Shown: positions 1 to 4,993 of the stretch, in pieces | Layout of the letters: every line of letters begins with the position of its first letter | How positions within the stretch are numbered: the stretch's first letter is position 1 | Origin: Candidatus Fermentibacteraceae bacterium | Lineage (GTDB): Bacteria > Fermentibacterota > Fermentibacteria > Fermentibacterales > JCC-6 | Length of the DNA stretch: 6,182 bases | Direction of reading: 5' to 3' | Assembly (NCBI GenBank): GCA_029932015.1 | Contig: JAOZQW010000140.1 | Location: 1-6,182, forward strand | Made by a program: the position numbers and the translations under genes | Notes under the pieces: generated by a model | What the model saw: the letters and a program-made list of their open reading frames with translations, nothing else | The model's database searches: none | Told to the model about the DNA's origin: nothing

Positions 1-213
1 AGTGTAATTGATCCAGACAGTAATATCGCATTTATCGTTCCTGAGGAGCATTTATTCATGATGGGTGATAACAGGGACCACTCCAGCGACAGTCGTGTCT
101 GGGGGGCTCTTCCTGTGGATCTCATCAAGGGAGAGGCCCTCGTGACCTACTGGTCGTGGGTTCCAGGGAAAGGTCTCCCAAAGTTCGACAGGATAGCAAG
201 GATGATAAGGTGA
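1..213 (+). CDS. lepB: Signal peptidase I, C-terminal part (gene begins before the window)
   Basis: Frame 1 is open from the first base to the TGA at 211-213, giving the last 70 residues of a type I signal peptidase. This membrane-anchored enzyme removes signal peptides from exported proteins on the outer face of the cytoplasmic membrane, using a Ser/Lys dyad. The family's conserved box E is plain at residues 21-31 (GDNRDHSSDSR), followed by VWGALP, where family members usually read 'G.VP', and by the closing beta-strand region ending in KFDRIARMIR. The catalytic Ser and Lys and the N-terminal membrane anchor would lie upstream of base 1 and cannot be checked. The reading frame is intact to the stop. 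The stop overlaps the GTG of the next gene, so the two are probably co-transcribed and translationally coupled. The assignment rests on box E and the typical length between it and the C terminus; I am confident of it. Confidence 0.93.
   Translation, partial: SVIDPDSNIAFIVPEEHLFMMGDNRDHSSDSRVWGALPVDLIKGEALVTYWSWVPGKGLPKFDRIARMIR
198..202 (+). promoter_or_regulatory. Ribosome-binding site for the gene after lepB
   Basis: AAGGA lies inside the end of lepB, seven bases before the GTG at 210-212. This spacing decides the start of the downstream gene. The frame is open further upstream to a GTG at 156, but that start would overlap lepB by 58 bases and would add an 18-residue, highly charged leader encoded wholly inside lepB. 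The GTGA overlap at 210-213 is the usual arrangement for coupled translation. Confidence 0.7.
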
Positions 214-1175
214 CGGGCGGATATCCACAGATAGAACTTCCCTATTATCGAGGTTTCCTGGAAAGAGTTCCCCTGACTTACCTGAAGCTGCATGAGCTGG
301 CAGCAGGAGCTCTCGACAGCCGCGACATGCACAGTGACGGATACTGGAAGATCGAGTCACGCAGCGAGACCGTGGCCTACGTTGCACTCAGGAGGGGTGA
401 ACCCTATCGCATCATCGGCATGGATTTCACGCAGTTCGACAGTTTTCTGTCATGGCTGCAGAAGCAGGCAGCCTCGACTGAAATGTTTCTGACCTGCAGA
501 TTTCTCCCTGATAACAGCCTCAAATATGCTGTGAGATGTCTGGAGGAGCAGCCTGTCCTGAGTAAACTCAGATCCACTTCTGGTCAGATATCGGAACTTC
601 TGGATACTCTCAGCACCCGCGGCGAGTCCGGTCTCCTGAGGCTCGAGGAGGATAATAACCGGACCATACTTATCCCGGTTCTGGGCGGTGAACCTCTAAT
701 GGCCATCCTTCCTGGAACTACTCTCGATTCCAGTGGTGCTTCCGATTACATACAAAAGAGCATCTCGGAGAACTGCAAGGGCTATTTCTACTCAGGCGAA
801 ACGCCGGAGCTTTCTCCAATTGGACTCGCGGAGATACCCCTTCTTCTCAGGGGGTTCAATAACTGGTTTGCCAGAATGTCGGGGATCTGGCCGGACAGCT
901 TTGGTGTATCTGTCAAGCTCTTCGGAAAACTGCGGGAAAAGAAACCCTTTGTTCAGGACCTCATACTGAAACCTGACGGCCTTTCGTTGCGCGGACCATT
1001 CTCTCAGCCCGGGAAACTCCCTGCAGTTATTGTGGTTCTCGTGAAGGCGATAGCCAAGAAGTACGATGATCCGCAGAGAGCCATCAAACTCTTTCGCGAA
1101 GTCAACATGGCTGCAAGGCATGCCCTTCTGAACCTCGGGCTCGGAAAGATAATGGGAAAGAGCGATAAGGACTGA
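210..1175 (+). CDS. Uncharacterised protein with two copies of a small PATAN/DUF4388-like domain
   Basis: A 321-residue protein that I cannot name. It has no signal peptide, membrane helix or recognisable catalytic motif, so it is probably cytoplasmic. Two segments resemble each other. Around residues 26-70, a stretch rich in Leu leads to G-Y-W-K-I-E (44-49) and then R-G-E-P (62-65). Around 125-169, a similar stretch leads to G-L-L-R-L-E (141-146) and then G-G-E-P (159-162). The first Gly and the Gly of GEP are 19 residues apart in both. The pattern (helix, 'SG-hydrophobic-x-hydrophobic', strand, 'GE/GxP' turn) resembles the PATAN/DUF4388 domain of bacterial signalling proteins, but this match is from memory and weak. 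A third, C-terminal part (about 225-321) has mixed strands and a helical tail rich in Ala, Leu and Arg. The GTG start at 210 overlaps the lepB TGA, so it is probably made together with LepB. Codon use matches the neighbours. That the frame is a real gene is secure; its function is unknown. Confidence 0.85.
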   Translation: MTGGYPQIELPYYRGFLERVPLTYLKLHELAAGALDSRDMHSDGYWKIESRSETVAYVALRRGEPYRIIGMDFTQFDSFLSWLQKQAASTEMFLTCRFLPDNSLKYAVRCLEEQPVLSKLRSTSGQISELLDTLSTRGESGLLRLEEDNNRTILIPVLGGEPLMAILPGTTLDSSGASDYIQKSISENCKGYFYSGETPELSPIGLAEIPLLLRGFNNWFARMSGIWPDSFGVSVKLFGKLREKKPFVQDLILKPDGLSLRGPFSQPGKLPAVIVVLVKAIAKKYDDPQRAIKLFREVNMAARHALLNLGLGKIMGKSDKD

Positions 1176-1191
1176 CAATACGTCCTGTCAG
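1172..1191. terminator. Possible small bidirectional hairpin between converging genes
   Basis: CTGACA (1172-1177) and TGTCAG (1186-1191) form a perfect 6-bp inverted repeat with an 8-base loop. Each arm contains the TGA stop of one of the two converging genes. A competing 5-bp pair, AGGAC (1168-1172) with GTCCT (1182-1186), also exists. No T-run follows on either strand, so it is not a classical intrinsic terminator. It may only mark the junction or help limit read-through from both sides. Confidence 0.22.
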
Positions 1192-1850
1192 CTCACCAGA
1201 TATCTTTTGAGATCCTCCGGTGTACCCATGATGAAGAGGTGATCTTCCTCTCTCAGGATATCGTCCGGTCTTGGGACACGGTACTTCCTGCCATCCTCGG
1301 TCATTCTCCCGATATAGGCGATATTGAGTCCGTATGTCTTCCTGATCTCCAGGTCGCTTATCATCTTGCCCACCATGGCTTCCTTGACATCCACATGAGC
1401 GAAGACCATCCCCCCGGAGAGTGGTATGTAGGATTCGACCCCCTGGAGGGTCAGCCGCCTGGCCTCATTCACACCCTGGGTCTGTTCGGGTGTGTAGATC
1501 ATGTCAGCTCCGACAGATCTGAGTATACGTGCCTCTCTTTTGCTGGTTGCCCTGCTGTGGACCTTGAGCCCCATGTCTTTCAGGATCTTGGTTACAAGTA
1601 CGTTCGAACCGAAATCCTCCCCGATTGCTACTATTGCAAGGTCCATATTGGCTAGACCGTGGGCTTCGAGCATGTTTTCATCAGTGCAGTCAAAGGCGAC
1701 CGCGGACGAGACTTTGTTGCTTATCTCTTCGATGAGTTTGTCACTTACATCGATCGCAAGGACTTCAGCGCCGAGTTCCGCCAGCTTCTCGGCCATGCTG
1801 AAACCGAAAGATCCCAGTCCGATAACCGCGAATTTCATTGATTTAGCCAT
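1188..1850 (-). CDS. ktrA: Potassium uptake regulatory subunit KtrA (RCK/TrkA-type)
   Basis: A 220-residue cytoplasmic protein with one RCK unit, the size of KtrA rather than the double-length TrkA. In known systems a ring of KtrA binds ATP/ADP and opens or closes the KtrB channel. The N-terminal Rossmann domain (about 5-125) starts with the dinucleotide-binding motif GLGSFG (11-16). Asp34 closes the second beta strand (AIDVSD), where KtrA proteins bind the nucleotide ribose, and VGADMIYTPE ends in Glu122, near the position of a cation-binding Glu in studied KtrA. The C-terminal RCK_C domain (about 138-219) carries 'GKMISDLEIRKTYGLN' and ends with LFIMGTPEDLKRYL. Some family members bind cyclic di-AMP in this domain; that cannot be judged here. 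The gene follows ktrB by 18 bases in one operon. ATG 1850 is preferred over an inner ATG at 1838 because GGGAAG lies just upstream; evidence for the exact start is moderate. Confidence 0.93.
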   Translation of the reverse strand: MAKSMKFAVIGLGSFGFSMAEKLAELGAEVLAIDVSDKLIEEISNKVSSAVAFDCTDENMLEAHGLANMDLAIVAIGEDFGSNVLVTKILKDMGLKVHSRATSKREARILRSVGADMIYTPEQTQGVNEARRLTLQGVESYIPLSGGMVFAHVDVKEAMVGKMISDLEIRKTYGLNIAYIGRMTEDGRKYRVPRPDDILREEDHLFIMGTPEDLKRYLVS

Positions 1851-1868
1851 TATTCGCTTCCCGTCTTT

Positions 1869-3635
1869 CTATCCAATTGTGATCCTTGCTTCAGGATAGC
1901 GATATCTTTCAGCAGCTACCCGTCCAGTCGCGGCAGCGAGTGCTGCCGGGCCGATACGCCCCAGGAACATAGTCAGTATGATCACTACCTTCCCGGCAAA
2001 GGTCAAATACGGTGTGACTCCGGTGGACAGGCCGACCGTTCCAAAGGCACTCATCGACTCGAATATGTAGTCGAATGGTTCTCCCACGGAGCTGCCTGCT
2101 CTTCCAGTCTCCAGTGCCAGCAGGATACCTGCTGACAGGGTGAAGACCAGACCTCCGAGCAGAAGGACCGCTGCAGCTCTCTTAAGGTCATGAGCAGGTA
2201 TCCTGCGTTTCCATAGTTCGGTGGACGATTTTCCTCGTATCAGGGAGAGGAAGCCGATGAAGATCAGACCAATGGTGCTGGTCTTCACACCACCTCCTGT
2301 ACCTCCTGGTGAAGCGCCAATGAACATCAGGGCTACGAAAAGCCACTTGACCGCAGGCAGAAGGCTGGCTGTGGGAACGGTGTTGAATCCAGCGGTTCGG
2401 GGAGTGACGGCACTGAGGAAAGCGTTGGAGAGCTTCTGCGGTATGCTCATCCCTGCGAGTGCACCGTTCCATTCCATCGCAATGAAAACAATGAATGACA
2501 CCACGATAAGGGCTGCAGTTATGAGCAGGACCAGCTTCGCCTGATGAGGTAGCCTCCTCCTGGAACCGGTTCGAAGTCGGTTGAGCATGCTTGCCCCAAC
2601 TGCAGTGAGAACAAGGAAGCCTACTCCCCCAAGTACGATCAGGATGCCGATAGTCAGCGGAATTCCGGGTACATGAGCGAAAGCCTCAAGATTAGCATGC
2701 GCTCCAGAGGCGCCTGCGACAGCGGGATCGAGACTGAATCCGGCGTTGCAGAAGGCGGAGATGCTGTGGAAGACTGACTGCCAGATAGTATATCCGGTTG
2801 ACCATCCTGTCGGTTCGCTCTCCCACACAAGATATAGAATGAAAGCACCAGCTGCTTCAATTGCCAGAGTCCAGCCGATAATGGATGTCAGTATCCTCTT
2901 CAGATCGCTCACGAAATCGCTGTCCATTACTCTGCTCAGGGAAATGGATTCCTTCAACCCCGCGCTGTGTCCGAGGAAGAGGGCAAAAAAGGCGACAAAG
3001 GTCATTATGCCCAGTCCTCCGACCTGTATCAATATCAGAATGACTGCTTGTCCGAATCCAGTGAAATCCTCGGAAGTGTCAACGACTATGAGACCTGTCA
3101 CACATGTGGCAGAAGTGGATGTGAAGACCGCGTCGACAGGAGATATGCCATCGGGAGTTGCCTGTGGAAGAATCAGAAGAATGCTGCCCACTGCGATGAC
3201 AATACCGAATGTAACGGGCAGTGTAACTGGGGGTGGCAGATTATCGAGGGCCCATGATCCAAACACCGCAAGTAGTATTCTGACAGCGCACAGGGCACTG
3301 TATATGAGAGCTATCAGGCTCAGGATTTGAAAGATAGAGGCGTCGAAGCCTGAGAGGATCACCCGGATGAGGAGCAGAAGCACTGCGGCAAGGAATAGCA
3401 TGGTGAAGAGGAAGAGCCAGCGTTCGCCAAGCATCCTCTGCGAGAATACAGTTCCGCGTCCGGGCAGGAGTATGCCTATTGCAAAGAGGATGGCTGTGGC
3501 AAATATGCATACATCAACGGCCAAGATAACATCCTGCGAAGCGATAGCCATGCCGTAGCGTACGATCACCAGTAGCGCAACTATTGTCGCCAGCGCAAGT
3601 CTGAATGCTCTGGTGCCCAGTTTTTCCATACTCAA
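1869..3635 (-). CDS. ktrB: Potassium uptake membrane subunit KtrB/TrkH family, with extra N-terminal helices
   Basis: An integral inner-membrane protein of the Trk/Ktr/HKT superfamily, the K+-conducting part of the transporter. All four selectivity-filter loops are present, each with its key Gly: TCVTGL (Gly181), CNAGF (Gly299), RTAGF (Gly416) and GTVGL (Gly535). The flexible gating loop of the third repeat is GASPGGTGGGVKTST (440-454), and the conserved FLGRIGP lies near the C terminus. At 588 residues it is longer than typical KtrB (about 450). The extra length is N-terminal: roughly residues 10-130 form four hydrophobic segments (about 10-32, 36-58, 73-95, 101-126) before the first canonical helix at about 138. 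Partnership with single-RCK KtrA just downstream favours KtrB over TrkH. TTG 3635 is chosen because GGGAGGT ends seven bases upstream; ATG 3629 (two residues shorter) is possible. The promoter is likely at 3666-3694. The stop is TAG, whereas the neighbouring genes use TGA. Confidence 0.94.
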   Translation of the reverse strand: MSMEKLGTRAFRLALATIVALLVIVRYGMAIASQDVILAVDVCIFATAILFAIGILLPGRGTVFSQRMLGERWLFLFTMLFLAAVLLLLIRVILSGFDASIFQILSLIALIYSALCAVRILLAVFGSWALDNLPPPVTLPVTFGIVIAVGSILLILPQATPDGISPVDAVFTSTSATCVTGLIVVDTSEDFTGFGQAVILILIQVGGLGIMTFVAFFALFLGHSAGLKESISLSRVMDSDFVSDLKRILTSIIGWTLAIEAAGAFILYLVWESEPTGWSTGYTIWQSVFHSISAFCNAGFSLDPAVAGASGAHANLEAFAHVPGIPLTIGILIVLGGVGFLVLTAVGASMLNRLRTGSRRRLPHQAKLVLLITAALIVVSFIVFIAMEWNGALAGMSIPQKLSNAFLSAVTPRTAGFNTVPTASLLPAVKWLFVALMFIGASPGGTGGGVKTSTIGLIFIGFLSLIRGKSSTELWKRRIPAHDLKRAAAVLLLGGLVFTLSAGILLALETGRAGSSVGEPFDYIFESMSAFGTVGLSTGVTPYLTFAGKVVIILTMFLGRIGPAALAAATGRVAAERYRYPEARITIG

Positions 3636-3640
3636 GTCCC

Positions 3641-3670
3641 TTACCTCCCTTCCGGGGTTTCAAGCATATT
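3641..3670 (+). promoter_or_regulatory. Weak candidate promoter for the aldolase-pyrC genes
   Basis: The plus strand has TTACCT (3641-3646), an 18-base spacer and CATATT (3665-3670). The match is poor at -35 (three of six) and fair at -10 (four of six). It is offered because a promoter for the rightward genes has little other room, and this is the only AT-rich patch in the gap. It would share that patch with the ktrBA -10 box, so the two promoters could not be occupied at once. Confidence 0.2.
3643..3649 (-). promoter_or_regulatory. Ribosome-binding site of ktrB
   Basis: On the minus strand this reads GGGAGGT, a near-perfect Shine-Dalgarno site. It lies seven bases before TTG 3635 and 13 before ATG 3629. 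The spacing favours the TTG start, though a second purine stretch (AAGGG, minus strand 3642-3638) could serve the ATG. Confidence 0.6.
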
Positions 3671-3694
3671 AACACTCCCCGCAGTCACGGTCAA
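3666..3694 (-). promoter_or_regulatory. Sigma70-like promoter for ktrBA
   Basis: On the minus strand TTGACC (3694-3689, five of six consensus bases) is followed by a 17-base spacer and TAATAT (3671-3666, four of six). Transcription would begin near 3659, leaving a leader of about 24 bases that holds the GGGAGGT site. The leader is too short for a riboswitch, so any control of ktrBA by ions or cyclic di-AMP would have to act at the promoter or on the proteins. Confidence 0.5.
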
Positions 3695-3700
3695 ATCACG

Positions 3701-3707
3701 AAAGGTG
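3701..3707 (+). promoter_or_regulatory. Ribosome-binding site of the aldolase gene
   Basis: AAAGGTG lies five bases before ATG 3713. It sets the start: the frame stays open back to 3605, but that upstream part runs through the start of the divergent ktrB and would add 36 residues with no resemblance to the aldolase N terminus. Confidence 0.6.
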
Positions 3708-3712
3708 CATGC

Positions 3713-4981
3713 ATGTCATCCAGTAATGAATACGACAGGTTTCTGCAGCTCCGTCCACTCAATGTCAGGAACGCTCTTCCGGGAAGCCGATGCGCTCTTG
3801 TAAGTGTGAGGGATATCGCGGCGGTTGCAATTGAAAAACAGGCTATCGTCATGGCCGCAAATATCCGTAACCCGCTGAGTGCATTCGGGATAATGCGGGC
3901 AGCGAAGAAAGCTGATTCCTTCGTTATACTTGAACTCGCAAAATCGGAGGCTGGCTATACCGGTGTTACTTTCGAGAATCTGCCATGGTATGCAATGCAG
4001 TTCTCGAGCCTTATCGGAGACGGCGTGGTCTATGCGCTTCACATGGATCACTACGCCATCAAATCCGAGGCAGACAGGGATATGGCTGTTATAAAAGTAC
4101 CCAAGGCCATCAGTATGGGCTGGACCTCAGTAGCTGTGGATGCTTCACATAGTCCTGATTCTGAAAATCTGATCTATACAAGAGATCTTGCCATGCACAT
4201 TCCTCCTTACATCGGCCTTGAGGCGGAGGTCGGTGAGATCAGGGGAGCCGGAGTCCTCACGACAGTGCAGGAAGCGGAATACTTCGTCGGAGGACTTAAC
4301 AGCTGGGGCATATTCCCGGATTATCTGGCAATATCGAACGGTTCCAAGCATGGCACCTATGATTCCTCCAAGGGTGAGGGAGAGGGCATCGACCTCCGGA
4401 GAACCGGGCAGATCGCTGCCGCCATCGCGCCCTACGGATGTGTTATCGCGCAGCACGGTATCAGTGGAACCCCGCTGGACAAGGTCGGCCATTTCCGCGA
4501 GTACGGCATTAACAAGGGGAATGTCGGAACGCTCTGGCAGAACATCCTCTTCGGTCTCGAAATGGACCCGGTAAGCGGGAATGCAATAATCGAGAATGGC
4601 TCATACGTAAAACGCTCTGACCGGGGTGTGCCCGAAGGGCTCTGGAATGACATAGTCGATTGGGCCGACAGCCAGGGCTGGGAGAGGAACTCAGGCAACT
4701 ACAAGAAGGTCAATCTGCCTTTCCACAGCAGGATAATGTCGCTGGAGGAGCGATATCGCTCCAGGATACTCGACGAAACCGAGAAATGGGCGCTCAGATT
4801 CTTCGAGGCGTTCGGCTCTGCCGGAACCGGGTCTGAGGTCATCCGCAGGATTGCGGATCGTGGTGACTGGAACTCAGCTCCCCTCCGGGGAATAACTGCA
4901 GACAGGAAGCTCTTCTCCTCTTCATCCGCACCCGATGCGGGAAGTGAAAGAACCGACTCCGGAGAAGACTTCTCCGACTGA
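3713..4981 (+). CDS. fba: Divergent class II (zinc) fructose-bisphosphate aldolase
   Basis: A 422-residue cytoplasmic enzyme that would cleave, or form, fructose 1,6-bisphosphate via dihydroxyacetone phosphate and glyceraldehyde 3-phosphate in glycolysis/gluconeogenesis. The class II barrel motifs appear in order: LHMDHY (109-114), with the catalytic Asp112 and metal ligand His113; SVAVDASH (139-146); GLEAEVGEIRG (168-178); ISNGSKHGTY (207-216), with metal ligand His213; QHGISGTP (247-254), with metal ligand His248 and the phosphate-binding Ser-Gly; and INKGNVGT (266-273), with Asn270 at the substrate-binding position. Several motifs deviate from the common form: HGISG for HGGSG, and KGNVGT where most have K-x-N-x-D-T. 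It is also longer than usual (about 285-360) and ends in a Ser/Asp/Glu-rich tail (about 400-422). Tagatose-bisphosphate or another ketose-bisphosphate aldolase is possible. ATG 3713 is chosen from AAAGGTG five bases upstream. pyrC follows 12 bases after the stop, in the same frame. Confidence 0.85.
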   Translation: MSSSNEYDRFLQLRPLNVRNALPGSRCALVSVRDIAAVAIEKQAIVMAANIRNPLSAFGIMRAAKKADSFVILELAKSEAGYTGVTFENLPWYAMQFSSLIGDGVVYALHMDHYAIKSEADRDMAVIKVPKAISMGWTSVAVDASHSPDSENLIYTRDLAMHIPPYIGLEAEVGEIRGAGVLTTVQEAEYFVGGLNSWGIFPDYLAISNGSKHGTYDSSKGEGEGIDLRRTGQIAAAIAPYGCVIAQHGISGTPLDKVGHFREYGINKGNVGTLWQNILFGLEMDPVSGNAIIENGSYVKRSDRGVPEGLWNDIVDWADSQGWERNSGNYKKVNLPFHSRIMSLEERYRSRILDETEKWALRFFEAFGSAGTGSEVIRRIADRGDWNSAPLRGITADRKLFSSSSAPDAGSERTDSGEDFSD

Positions 4982-4986
4982 GAAGG
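4912..4986 (+). other. Candidate attenuator-like RNA segment at the aldolase-pyrC junction
   Basis: Four short complementary segments lie at the end of the aldolase gene: 1 = CTTCTCC (4912-4918), 2 = GGAGAAG (4961-4967), 3 = CTTCTCC (4969-4975), 4 = GAGAAGG (4980-4986). Segments 2 and 3 make a perfect inverted repeat, CGGAGAAG-A-CTTCTCCG (4960-4976). Segments 3 and 4 make a 6-bp stem with a 5-base loop that ends in the pyrC Shine-Dalgarno region. Segment 1 can pair with 2, freeing 3 for 4. A separate GC hairpin, CCGCA/TGCGG (4926-4940), sits between 1 and 2. No T-run follows. All of this is within codons, so coincidence is a real possibility; the pairing is visible, the regulatory role is inferred. 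Confidence 0.3.
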
Positions 4987-4989
4987 GAG
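4985..4989 (+). promoter_or_regulatory. Ribosome-binding site of pyrC
   Basis: GGGAG, within AGAAGGGAG just after the aldolase stop. It ends four bases before CTG 4994 and seven before CTG 4997. No ATG, GTG or TTG lies at a usable distance in the pyrC frame, so this site is the main sequence support for initiation at CTG. Confidence 0.5.
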
Positions 4990-4993
4990 ATCA

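Noticed and set aside
156..209. Upstream GTG at 156 as the start of the gene after lepB
   Set aside because: It would overlap lepB by 58 bases and add a charged leader that is just lepB read in another frame; GTG 210 has AAGGA at seven bases and the GTGA stop/start overlap.
792..1178. Open minus-strand frame of 128 codons opposite the unknown gene
   Set aside because: No ribosome site and no recognisable domain, and it overlaps both the converging junction and a gene with better start signals.
1239..1899. Plus-strand open frames opposite ktrA
   Set aside because: ktrA has clear Rossmann and RCK_C motifs on the other strand; the opposing frames show no motif of their own.
2746..3330. Open plus-strand frame of 194 codons inside ktrB
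   Set aside because: It lies antisense to a strongly supported membrane protein, has no Shine-Dalgarno site, and its translation (Arg/Thr/Met-rich, no domains) is what a mirrored hydrophobic gene gives.
3636..3665. Cyclic di-AMP or other riboswitch before ktrBA
   Set aside because: From the inferred transcription start the leader is only about 24 bases, too short for any known riboswitch.
3707..3716. Palindromic TGCATGCA-type sequence at the aldolase start
   Set aside because: It is short, overlaps the ATG and its neighbour codon, and is expected by chance; there is no second copy nearby to suggest an operator.
4979..4981. TGA recoded as a sense codon, making an aldolase-dihydroorotase fusion
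   Set aside because: TGA also closes lepB, the unknown gene and ktrA at sensible protein ends, so genome-wide recoding is unlikely; occasional read-through stays possible and is noted in the CTG finding.
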